Below, piece by piece: positions 1 to 7,670 of a DNA stretch of 64,000 bases; position 1 is the stretch's first letter, and every line of letters starts with the position of its first letter. Location of the stretch: the NCBI RefSeq assembly GCF_024622195.1, contig NZ_JANKBI010000007.1, positions 124,001 to 188,000 of the forward strand, in the 5' to 3' direction. The notes beneath the pieces are model-generated. The model was given only the letters and a program-made list of their open reading frames with translations. It was not told the origin of the DNA and ran no database searches. This stretch comes from Murimonas intestini (GTDB lineage Bacteria; Bacillota; Clostridia; Lachnospirales; Lachnospiraceae). Both the position numbers and the translations under genes were made by a program.

Positions 1-452
1 CTCATGGCTTTAGTCCAGCAGTTTCCCCTTATGCCTGCTTCAAGAGTTCTCCATGTACTCGCCGCAGCCTCATGTGTTAACGGCGCATTCCTGATCCAGT
101 CCAGGAGAAGCCGCACAAAACAGTCCGCATATTTCTCATCCCCCGTCATATGATATGCCTGGCCAAGACAGATAAAATACCGGTGCCGGTTCATCTGGTA
201 TATGAATTCCGGATCATTTCCCGGCATATACTCCCAGTCAACATCACTTTCGAAAGTCACCGGAGCATGAGTCTGCTCCATATCCCAGGGCAGATCAAAC
301 AAAAATGTATTTCTGCAGAGCTTATTTGCTGTCTCTATGATATGTGCCGACTCCAACGGCCAGTTCTTCAGCGCCCAGCTGCCGATGGAGCTAAATTCAG
401 TCCGGACATTTACTTGATCAGTACAAATATTTTTTTCATTATGCTTCTTCAT
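1..452 (-). CDS. Heparinase II/III-like protein, N-terminal part (cut by window edge)
   Basis: An open frame runs from an ATG at 450-452 to the window edge with no stop. The first ~150 residues resemble the helical N-terminal domain of the heparinase II/III (alginate lyase-like) family: a YQMNRHRYF segment, then a Gly-Gln-Ala-Tyr helix, then WRTLEAGIR with a following NCW. Family members cleave uronic-acid polysaccharides by elimination and have a C-terminal beta domain, which lies outside the window. No signal peptide is seen, so it may act inside the cell on imported oligosaccharides. Its ATG directly abuts the TAG stop of the upstream PHP gene, so translation is probably coupled. The family call is from remembered motifs and is fairly safe; the substrate is not known. 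Confidence 0.8.
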   Translation of the reverse strand, partial: MKKHNEKNICTDQVNVRTEFSSIGSWALKNWPLESAHIIETANKLCRNTFLFDLPWDMEQTHAPVTFESDVDWEYMPGNDPEFIYQMNRHRYFICLGQAYHMTGDEKYADCFVRLLLDWIRNAPLTHEAAASTWRTLEAGIRGNCWTKAM

Positions 453-1418
453 CTACTCTGCCTCCAAAAAGTAAGCATTTGAATTTGCATACTTTCCATT
501 CACATCCTGGATCTGCACCCTTATGTAGCCCTCTGTTCCGCTTAACGCAAACCTGGCACAGCTGATTTCTTCTCCCGACAGCGCTGTCTTCTGCGGACAG
601 TTCCTCCCGGCTGTTATGACATATATCCTCTTCACCGGAGAGGTTTCCACGATCAGTTCATCCTTCTCAATATAAAGCCTGTATATCTCCGGTCCCATGG
701 TACTGTAAAAGTTTCCTTTTATTAAAGCCTCCATGATTGCCCCATGAGTCAGTTCCCGTGCTTTCACCATTATACAGCCCCCAAAAGAATCACAGAGAGG
801 ATCTCCAAACGGATACTGGTTATGATTGTCATCCGTGGCAAGGCACCTTAGCCCCATACCGCAGCGCAGCATTTCATCATAAGCCTGAGGATGATATCCA
901 TACATGCCATCCAGCTCACACCCATGATTATATATCTCCATTCCCCAAAGATGACGCAGGTCTTTATAATCCTCATAAGTCTGCATAGACCAGTATGGAT
1001 GGTTATAGCACGCCAAAAAACCGGAATCCTTCATTCTTTCCAGATAGGCATTTATTCCCTCTTTGTCCTGATAACACACCTTGGGAAGCAGATTTTCAAG
1101 CTCATCTTCTGTGCGGCACTGGGGGCGGGTATCATAGAAGTTGATGTGGTACGTCTTATCTTCCGGCAGCAGCCTGTCTTTACTGCGCTCATTCAGGCTT
1201 ACTTCCAGAGCCGGAAGCGTGATAAATTCCCCGTCATCCAGTTCCTGATGATTTCTGTATATTTCGTGGTCTGTAAATGCCAGAATCTGATATCCTCTCT
1301 CTTTATATGCTCTTTTACTCTGCTCCGGTGTCATTATACCGTCCGATACTATTGTGTGGCTGTGAAGATTTCCTTTGTAAAACTTCCCTGCTTCAGGCAA
1401 TAACTCTTTATCTCTCAT
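453..1418 (-). CDS. PHP-domain metal-dependent phosphoesterase
   Basis: A 321-residue protein with the PHP signature near the N-terminus: NLHSHTIVSDG gives the metal-binding His-x-His, and AFTDHE at about residue 47 gives the next Asp-His pair. Further conserved positions include CYNHPYW and a late LATDDNH. PHP proteins bind up to three metals and hydrolyse phosphoesters; many stand-alone members have no assigned substrate. The ATG has a good ribosome site (AAAGGAGAG) just upstream. The gene lies between the GH95 gene (57 bp gap) and the heparinase-like gene (no gap), so the three look like one operon. Its role in glycan use is inferred from position only. Confidence 0.82.
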   Translation of the reverse strand: MRDKELLPEAGKFYKGNLHSHTIVSDGIMTPEQSKRAYKERGYQILAFTDHEIYRNHQELDDGEFITLPALEVSLNERSKDRLLPEDKTYHINFYDTRPQCRTEDELENLLPKVCYQDKEGINAYLERMKDSGFLACYNHPYWSMQTYEDYKDLRHLWGMEIYNHGCELDGMYGYHPQAYDEMLRCGMGLRCLATDDNHNQYPFGDPLCDSFGGCIMVKARELTHGAIMEALIKGNFYSTMGPEIYRLYIEKDELIVETSPVKRIYVITAGRNCPQKTALSGEEISCARFALSGTEGYIRVQIQDVNGKYANSNAYFLEAE

Positions 1419-1475
1419 TTTCTTCTCTCCTTTTGTATGTAATGCAAAGATTTCCTTGTAAGAATTCCATAGCTG

Positions 1476-3698
1476 TTACAGTATAAGACAATATTCCTGA
1501 AATGCCTCAAGCTGTACTTCCCGCTCCGAACCATTGGCATGAACCATCAGACGTCTGCTCTTTTTCGGAAAGAATTCTATCCTTTTCACCTGTCCCTGTT
1601 CCCAGTTAAAATTTATAGAAAGCCTTCCCTTCAGGCACAGCCCGCTTACGGCTCCCTGATGCCACTGTATTGGAAGTGCAGGAAGCATATACAGCATTTC
1701 ACCCTCTTCTATTACTAATGCCTCCATAAGCGCTGCGCAAAAACCAAAGTTTCCGTCGATCTGAAAAGGCGGATGCATATCCCAGAGATTATCTGCCACA
1801 CTTTTCTTTAGAAAAAGCCTGAGATGCTCCCCGAATGCTTCCCCGTCAAACAGCCTTGCATAAAAACACATGATCCATATTCTGCTCCATCCTGTATGCC
1901 CCCCTCCGTGCTCCAGCCGGTATTCCAGGGTCTTTCTGGCCCCCTCCGATAACTCCTGATTCCCGGGGCTTATTTCATGTCCGGGATACAGACCGTAGAG
2001 CTGGGAAATATGGCGGTGGCCCGGTTCTGTCTCTTCATACTCCTCTTCCCATTCCAGTATCCTGCCGTCCCTTCCAAAACGGATTCCAGGCACATGCTCC
2101 AGGATCCCGGCAGCCTTGCAGGCCGCATCCTGCTCTCTCTCTGTTATTTTCTCCGTAGTCAGCTTACGTTTTACTGCCTCCAGATAATCGCCTGCAGCCT
2201 CCCGGAGGATCTGACAGTCCATGGAAGGCCCCATGGTGACTGCAGCTTCCTGCCCATCAGCCGTCCTGTAAGTATTTTCAGGAGACACAGAAGGGCCTGT
2301 CAGCCATCTTCCATCCTCACGTCTTTCAAGATAGTCATAGAAAAATTCTACTGTCTCCATCAGCATAGGAAGAACTGTCTTCTCTAATAATTCCTCTTCC
2401 TCATTATACAAATAAATATCATAAAGCTGTGCCGCCAGCCATGCTCCGCCCATTGGCCAGATACATGCAGAAGACCACAGTCCGTCAATGGCCGTATCTC
2501 CCCAGAGATTCGTATTATGATGGGCCACAAAACCACGGCAGCCATAGAGCAGCTTAGCTGTCCTTCTCCCATTTGAAAGCATTTTCTCTGCCAGGTTCAC
2601 CAGCGGAGAGATACATTCCGATAAGCCTGCCCTGGCTGCCATCCAATAATTCATCTGCAGATTAATGTTTATAGTATAGGCACATTCCCAGGGAGGTATA
2701 AAGCTTCCGTTCCAGATTCCCTGCAGGTTCGCCGGAAGGGCACAATAATAAGAACTGGACAGGAGCAGATACCTTCCATAGGCAAACAGAAGCTCTGAAA
2801 GTTCAGCCGTGCTTCCATTTCGTAAAAGTTCATCCGCCGGAAGCTCCTGCCTTTTTTCATCCATGTTTAAAGAAAGTGACATTTTATTATATAAGGAGCG
2901 GTACTCTTTTTCATGCTTCAGTTTCTTTTCCTCATAAGTAAGAGATCCGGCCCTTTTCAGATTATCCTTACATTTTTCCATAGGATCACCGCCCTCATAA
3001 TCTGTGGCGGCGGTGACATAAATAACTGCACTGGAAGCTCCATCCACTGCTGCAATATCTCCTGCCTCAGAAACTTTTCCATCCGTCTCCCCGATCTGTG
3101 CAGCCAGCACATAGCGTATACCCGTGCCGCCCGCCAAATACAATATCCCTTCCTCTGTTCTTCCTCCCCTTTCTTCAAAAGGCCGGCGGTTCAGATTCAT
3201 CTGGAATGACAGCTCCTGCCGGCTGCAGGACAAATGGATGCATATAGTATTTGAAAAAAGATCCGCAAAACACTCTCTTCTAAAAAATGTCTCCCCTGCA
3301 AAATACTCCACACTTGACAGAGCTTTATCCAGATCCAGGTCCCTGCGGTAACAGCTGACTTTCCCTTTTTTCCGCCCATACCAGAAAGCCAGCCGCACCT
3401 CGCCTGCCGGCTGATAGGGATTAATATATTTAGGAATTCCTGTGAGGCTCATCCTTGCCAGACGCTGTGCCTCCTCTGCAGCTCCCTCCCTCAAAAGTCT
3501 CCTTATCTCTCCAAGCGCCTCACTCCCCTGAGGATTTTCCCTTCCTCTCCATTCTCCGTACCAGAGGGATTCCTCATTTATCAGCAGATTCTCCTCGTCT
3601 ATTCCTCCCTGCTGTGTCATCCCCAGCCTTCCATTTCCCACCGGAAATCCCATCTGCCAATCCGCTGCCGGTTTCGTAAGATAAAAATGATGCCCCAT
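1476..3698 (-). CDS. Glycoside hydrolase family 95 protein (alpha-L-fucosidase/galactosidase type)
   Basis: A 740-residue protein, within the usual size of GH95. The N-terminus has the family start with PVGNGRLGM and WYGEWRGRENPQ. The middle carries NLQGIWN and NINLQMNYW of the (alpha/alpha)6 barrel, then HHNTNLWGDT (catalytic Asn region), SVSPENTY (general acid Glu) and FQIDGNFG (the Asp that activates water in the characterised bifidobacterial enzyme AfcA). GH95 enzymes are inverting and remove alpha-1,2-L-fucose, or L-galactose in some plant-glycan members. No signal peptide is seen, so it probably acts on imported oligosaccharides. It is first in the presumed operon with the PHP and heparinase-like genes. 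Exact specificity cannot be read from the sequence. Confidence 0.9.
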   Translation of the reverse strand: MGHHFYLTKPAADWQMGFPVGNGRLGMTQQGGIDEENLLINEESLWYGEWRGRENPQGSEALGEIRRLLREGAAEEAQRLARMSLTGIPKYINPYQPAGEVRLAFWYGRKKGKVSCYRRDLDLDKALSSVEYFAGETFFRRECFADLFSNTICIHLSCSRQELSFQMNLNRRPFEERGGRTEEGILYLAGGTGIRYVLAAQIGETDGKVSEAGDIAAVDGASSAVIYVTAATDYEGGDPMEKCKDNLKRAGSLTYEEKKLKHEKEYRSLYNKMSLSLNMDEKRQELPADELLRNGSTAELSELLFAYGRYLLLSSSYYCALPANLQGIWNGSFIPPWECAYTININLQMNYWMAARAGLSECISPLVNLAEKMLSNGRRTAKLLYGCRGFVAHHNTNLWGDTAIDGLWSSACIWPMGGAWLAAQLYDIYLYNEEEELLEKTVLPMLMETVEFFYDYLERREDGRWLTGPSVSPENTYRTADGQEAAVTMGPSMDCQILREAAGDYLEAVKRKLTTEKITEREQDAACKAAGILEHVPGIRFGRDGRILEWEEEYEETEPGHRHISQLYGLYPGHEISPGNQELSEGARKTLEYRLEHGGGHTGWSRIWIMCFYARLFDGEAFGEHLRLFLKKSVADNLWDMHPPFQIDGNFGFCAALMEALVIEEGEMLYMLPALPIQWHQGAVSGLCLKGRLSINFNWEQGQVKRIEFFPKKSRRLMVHANGSEREVQLEAFQEYCLIL

Positions 3699-3814
3699 AT
3701 CATTCTCCTTTGCATCTTTCCCGTTTTCTTTTTACTTCCAGTGTATCATGTGGAGGTGGCTCAGGGTATCTTCAATTTTTTATTTTTAATGGGGATTTTT
3801 GTACTAATTCTAAT

Positions 3815-3863
3815 AAAAAAGCATCATCTTAGACATTAAGTAAAAAACGCCCAAAATGATGCC
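3815..3863 (-). terminator. Probable terminator after the MazG-like gene
   Basis: A 7-bp stem, GCATCAT at 3821-3827 and ATGATGC at 3856-3862, is followed on the minus strand by six T (3815-3820). It lies about 70 bp after the MazG-like stop. Its right arm belongs to a 14-mer (3850-3863) that recurs with one mismatch at 6360-6373. Confidence 0.5.
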
Positions 3864-3933
3864 CACTGCCTTTTTATCAAAGCCTTATACTATGTGACTA
3901 CTGTAATATTTAACGGAATAGCCGCATATCCGT

Positions 3934-4290
3934 TTATTCATTATACTTTTCATTCATTCCTTTTGATGTTTCAACAGGATATTTTTTATCGTTTTTTATA
4001 ATCTTGTCCTCCAGTATTTCTTTTAGATCAAGTCCATACATCTGGGCAAACCTGAGGAGAAAAAACAATACATCAGCCAGTTCTTCCCCCACATGTTCTC
4101 TCTTGGCCGGAGAGTCAAAGATAGCCCGCATCTGCTCATCAGACTTGAATCTGAAAATATCCAGGAGTTCATTAGCTTCCGTAGATATGCCTATAGCCAG
4201 ATCTTTAGGATTATGATACTGATCCCAGTCACGAGCCTCACAAAAATCTCTTACCATTTTCATCAATTCCTGTACTGTATAATTTTCCAT
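3934..4290 (-). CDS. MazG-like nucleotide pyrophosphohydrolase
   Basis: A 118-residue protein of the all-alpha NTP pyrophosphatase fold. It has the metal-binding pattern E38-x-x-E41 (in TEANEL) followed by E70-x-x-D73 (in EELADVL), the hallmark of MazG and dCTPase-type enzymes that cut (d)NTPs to (d)NMP and pyrophosphate. It is a single-domain form, shorter than E. coli MazG. Its ATG overlaps the stop codon of the upstream helicase gene by one base (TAATG), a strong sign of translational coupling and joint function. Housekeeping removal of non-canonical nucleotides is possible, but the fixed pairing with a nuclease-helicase points more towards defence or stress control (inference). Confidence 0.88.
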   Translation of the reverse strand: MENYTVQELMKMVRDFCEARDWDQYHNPKDLAIGISTEANELLDIFRFKSDEQMRAIFDSPAKREHVGEELADVLFFLLRFAQMYGLDLKEILEDKIIKNDKKYPVETSKGMNEKYNE

Positions 4291-6155
4291 TATTTTATCC
4301 TCTCTCTCAAATAATCGGCCAGTTTCTGATCAACACAATATATATAGCATCCTCTCATTCCTCTTGTCATCAGAGTTCTATACGTGTTTTTTATTATCTC
4401 ATCTGACAGCTGCTTTGCTTTTTCCGGATCTTCTTTATATAGTTTTTTTATTCCTTTCAGGGATTGATCTGAACGGGCTCGTTTTGTGTAATCTGTTATA
4501 ATCCTGCCGTTCTCATATCTCATATCCTCGCCAATAATAACACCTACATAATCAAACTCCAGTCCCTGGGAAGTATGTATGCAGCCTGCTTCTGAAACAG
4601 AACCTTCATCAATTGCAAATGTTGTAGTATTTTCCAAATTCCAGCTAATCTCAAAATCTCCGATCTTAATATCATGTTCCTCTGTTTTATTCCTGTTAGC
4701 CTTCACCCATTCCCAACAGTAACCTGCCAGTATCCTGGCCCGGTTTGATATTCTGTTCTTTTCTATAATGATCTGGCGCATCTCTTCCGGAGAGTCTAAA
4801 ATTTTTATATCGTAGTCAATTCCTTCCAAGTCGTAATTGGCTGTTTCCTGGATTTCCAGCACGTCATCCAGCCAAGCTAAATAACCATCCGACCCATTAC
4901 ACCTGAATTGTAAAACAAGTTTTTGTTCGTAGATCTGTGCCCCTTCTTCCCTGGCCCATTTTCGGATTTCCTCAACGCTTCCGATATCGCTTAGAGTAAC
5001 ACGCTGGTTTTCATCTATAAAAAATACGCTGCACTTAGCTGCACGAATAATTTCTTTAATCTGGTTCTCACCCTTATTATGAAACATTCCTGATTTTTGA
5101 TTCAATCGGTGCGCCTCATCTACCAAGAGAGTATCCACAGTATTTTCCCGGGCGTCTACATACACACCCGAACCCTTAAACAAATTATCCACACTTGCCT
5201 TCTTTACAGATCCCTTTAATTTTTTCTGGTAGACGTTTCTGGGAGCACTGTTTTTAGAAACATACTGGCAATACTGGCTTTCACAAGTCAATTGGGCCAG
5301 CAGATTAACAGCCACTACCGTTTTTCCTGTTCCCGGTCCTCCCTTTACGATCATCACACGCTTCTTCCCGTCATGCTGTGACTGCTTGGATATATACAGG
5401 ATCTCTTCGTAAACTACTTTCTGGTCATCAAGCATTACAAATTCTCGGTTTCCTTTCAGCATCTTTGCTATGGAATCCTGAAGACTTTTTGATGGCCTGA
5501 TTTTCCCCTGGTCAATATCGTAAATCAACTGCCTGTCATCGCCTCTGACAATATCTTTCTTTATAAATCCCCGTAAATCCTTTACCTGACCGCGTGTAAA
5601 TGCAGGGGCATCATCCAGATACTCTTTATATTGTAAAGCATCAATGACATCAGGTTCATGACGCCTGTAATTATGTAAATACGAACAAGGGTGCAGACAA
5701 ATATTGTGAAGCTGAACCGACTGATTATAGTCCTGGATCATTGTTGCATAAGACCAGGCCTGGTATGAAGGATGAACTACATTCCTCATTGCATTTCCAG
5801 TATATGTCCTGACAAGAGCATCCCGGCTTTCTACAGCTTCCAGATGATCCCACTGTTTTAACTCAATGATGATAACATTTCCCTGGTTCTGCCTGTCATA
5901 TCCTGAAATCAAAAAATCCACTCTCTTTGAGGTCTGAGGAATGTTGTATTCAATAGCCACACCAGCATCGGAGGGTATCTCCATGTCATTCAAAACCTTA
6001 TACATGTATTCTAATGAATTTTCCCATGCACGGAACTCATTTATTGCTGTACGGCGGTTCATTTTTTTATATATATTTTCCTCAATTTCAACGGCAATCG
6101 TATCTTCTTCCACACTCTTTAAAAAGTCTGTCTTTATTCCATCGTATATAATCAT
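4290..6155 (-). CDS. Nuclease-SF1 helicase fusion (DUF2075 / Schlafen group 3-like helicase domain)
   Basis: A 621-residue protein in two parts. Residues 1-110 look like a PD-(D/E)xK nuclease: RVDFLI (D80), then IIIELK (E98-x-K100). Residues 265-620 are a superfamily 1 helicase: Walker A GGPGTGKT at 272-279, Walker B DEAH at 346-349, motif III around FIDENQR, motif V HTSQGLEFD and motif VI near TLMTRG. The C-terminal domain matches the DUF2075 group. It is coupled to the MazG-like gene by TAATG. The gene stands alone upstream in a 290-bp AT-rich gap and has only a weak ribosome site. Helicase-nuclease fusions of this type are common in antiphage islands; that role here is inferred, not shown. 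Confidence 0.85.
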   Translation of the reverse strand: MIIYDGIKTDFLKSVEEDTIAVEIEENIYKKMNRRTAINEFRAWENSLEYMYKVLNDMEIPSDAGVAIEYNIPQTSKRVDFLISGYDRQNQGNVIIIELKQWDHLEAVESRDALVRTYTGNAMRNVVHPSYQAWSYATMIQDYNQSVQLHNICLHPCSYLHNYRRHEPDVIDALQYKEYLDDAPAFTRGQVKDLRGFIKKDIVRGDDRQLIYDIDQGKIRPSKSLQDSIAKMLKGNREFVMLDDQKVVYEEILYISKQSQHDGKKRVMIVKGGPGTGKTVVAVNLLAQLTCESQYCQYVSKNSAPRNVYQKKLKGSVKKASVDNLFKGSGVYVDARENTVDTLLVDEAHRLNQKSGMFHNKGENQIKEIIRAAKCSVFFIDENQRVTLSDIGSVEEIRKWAREEGAQIYEQKLVLQFRCNGSDGYLAWLDDVLEIQETANYDLEGIDYDIKILDSPEEMRQIIIEKNRISNRARILAGYCWEWVKANRNKTEEHDIKIGDFEISWNLENTTTFAIDEGSVSEAGCIHTSQGLEFDYVGVIIGEDMRYENGRIITDYTKRARSDQSLKGIKKLYKEDPEKAKQLSDEIIKNTYRTLMTRGMRGCYIYCVDQKLADYLRERIK

Positions 6156-6328
6156 TTTTCTGTCCAGTCTTTAAATTTATATCATATTTTATAGTTATTC
6201 ATTTTTATGATAATACAGTTTTCTATATCTTACCACAGAATTACTTATTCCATCAAGTATACTAAAATGCAGCTGTCAGGTTAATTGCCTCCATACAGCC
6301 ACCCTTTTAATCGCAATAAATTAATACT

Positions 6329-6373
6329 GGCACCATCCCAGGTATTTTGCAGTAAAATACCCGAAATGATGCC
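6329..6373. repeat. Hairpin repeat between the foldase and helicase genes
   Basis: An inner stem GGTATTTT (6341-6348) / AAAATACC (6354-6361) with a 5-nt loop lies inside outer arms GGCACCAT (6329-6336) / ATGATGCC (6366-6373). It sits about 75 bp after the foldase stop and could end that transcript, although no T-run follows. The right arm (6360-6373) repeats the 14-mer at 3850-3863. The rest of the 293-bp gap (6156-6448) is AT-rich and holds a short palindromic motif at 6395-6417. Confidence 0.5.
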
Positions 6374-6448
6374 TATTTATCAATACTATTTAAAAACTGT
6401 TCAGTATCTGGCCAGTTACTCTATTTAACACTTTTTCTGTCCGCTATA

Positions 6449-7582
6449 CTATTCCATGTAAACAATCTCTGCCTCTTCTTTTAACTGCGCAAGGCGTTCC
6501 TCCATCTTTACATTTGCCTGTTCTCCGTAAATGTCCTCCCTGAGTGCAGCTGCCAGTGCATCTGAAAGCTCCACAGGGCCGTCCGGTACATCCTTCAGAT
6601 AATAGAGGATATGTACATGATCTCCAAATACATGAGGCTGGCTGTAATCTCCGCTCTTCTGCATATCATCCCCAAAGGCAGCCTCCACAAAAGCTTCCTC
6701 CCAGAAAACAGAGTCCTTATGTACCTGATATCCCGTCTCAAGAAAGCTTTCGTCATTAAATGAACTGTCCTCACCATAATCGGCAATCAGGGTTTCAAAA
6801 GATTCTCCCTCCTCTAATCGGGCATAGATTTCATCTGTTTTCTCTTTTACCGACTCCAGTTTTGCCTTCTCGTCATCCCCGTCTGCCGTTATCATGATCT
6901 GGAGAATGGCCCTGTATCCTGCCGGACGGTACCAGACCTCCTGCCCATTGGCCATTGCTGTCTCAAAGGACTCAACATCATTTTCATATGCCGTTTTACT
7001 TTCCTCAACACGCTGTTTATACGCTTCCTGCACTTCTTCATCAGTGATTTCCGGTTCATCCTTCATCAGCCACTGCTCGTATTTTTCTGAGGCCAGCGCA
7101 TTGCGGTAATAATTCTGCATGTATTCCAGCGTATAGCCGTTTTCCTTCAGATAATTCTGCGCCCGCTCAGAAGCTGTCAGTTCTGTATCTTCCTGATCCC
7201 CGCCCGGCTGTGTATCGTAATTTTCATACTGTTCTGACAGATTCTCCCATGAAGCCTGTGCAGCCGCTTCAATAGCTGATTCTTCCTCATCCGATGTGTC
7301 ATAGCAGCCTTGTGTTGTCATATCCTGTGTCAGCAGACAATCATCCACCAGCTCCTGCAGCGCTGAAGACCTTATGATCTCTGTGGTACTCTCATCAGAG
7401 GCTTCAATTCCATACAGAGCCATCCGGCTGCTGAGTGTACTGACCATATTTTCCAGTTCCGTCTGAAGTATCTCCTCGCCGTTCACTGTTGCCGCAGCTC
7501 TGTTCTCTTCAGCCGCTGTCTCAAATGCAGGGACAAGCAGCATAGCCAGTGTCAATATACAGCCAAGCATTTTTTTCATCAT
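6449..7582 (-). CDS. Secreted SurA/PrsA-like peptidyl-prolyl isomerase (foldase)
   Basis: About 377 residues with an N-terminal signal peptide ending near ETAAEE and no lipobox Cys, so it appears secreted rather than lipid-anchored. A SurA N-terminal-like helical region (VNGEEILQTELENM, then ELVDDCLLTQDM) is followed by a parvulin-like segment (ILQIMITADGDDEKA, then EGESFETLIADYGEDSS) and a final HVFGDHVHILYYL strand. Such proteins assist folding of exported proteins outside the membrane. The open frame begins with a GTG inside the ribosome site; the ATG at 7580-7582, five bases after AGGAG, is the better start. It is the last gene after a secreted GH3 gene, so it may help that enzyme fold. 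Confidence 0.8.
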   Translation of the reverse strand: MMKKMLGCILTLAMLLVPAFETAAEENRAAATVNGEEILQTELENMVSTLSSRMALYGIEASDESTTEIIRSSALQELVDDCLLTQDMTTQGCYDTSDEEESAIEAAAQASWENLSEQYENYDTQPGGDQEDTELTASERAQNYLKENGYTLEYMQNYYRNALASEKYEQWLMKDEPEITDEEVQEAYKQRVEESKTAYENDVESFETAMANGQEVWYRPAGYRAILQIMITADGDDEKAKLESVKEKTDEIYARLEEGESFETLIADYGEDSSFNDESFLETGYQVHKDSVFWEEAFVEAAFGDDMQKSGDYSQPHVFGDHVHILYYLKDVPDGPVELSDALAAALREDIYGEQANVKMEERLAQLKEEAEIVYME

Positions 7583-7608
7583 GTTCACTCCTGTTCCCTA
7601 TAAAGCCG

Positions 7609-7648
7609 GATACCCGGCAGAAGGCACTATGCCGCACTGCCGGGTATC
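7609..7648 (-). other. Hairpin between secreted GH3 and foldase genes
   Basis: A perfect 12-bp stem, GATACCCGGCAG (7609-7620) and CTGCCGGGTATC (7637-7648), closes a 16-nt loop directly after the GH3 stop. No T-run follows on the minus strand, so it is more likely a leaky terminator or an RNA-stabilising element that sets a lower level of the foldase than of the GH3. Confidence 0.5.
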
Positions 7649-7670
7649 TGCTATACTCTTAATTAACCTG

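Noticed and set aside
150..482. Plus-strand 110-residue ORF at the left edge
   Set aside because: It is antisense to the heparinase-like gene, has no ribosome site or known motif, and the minus-strand frame has clear family motifs.
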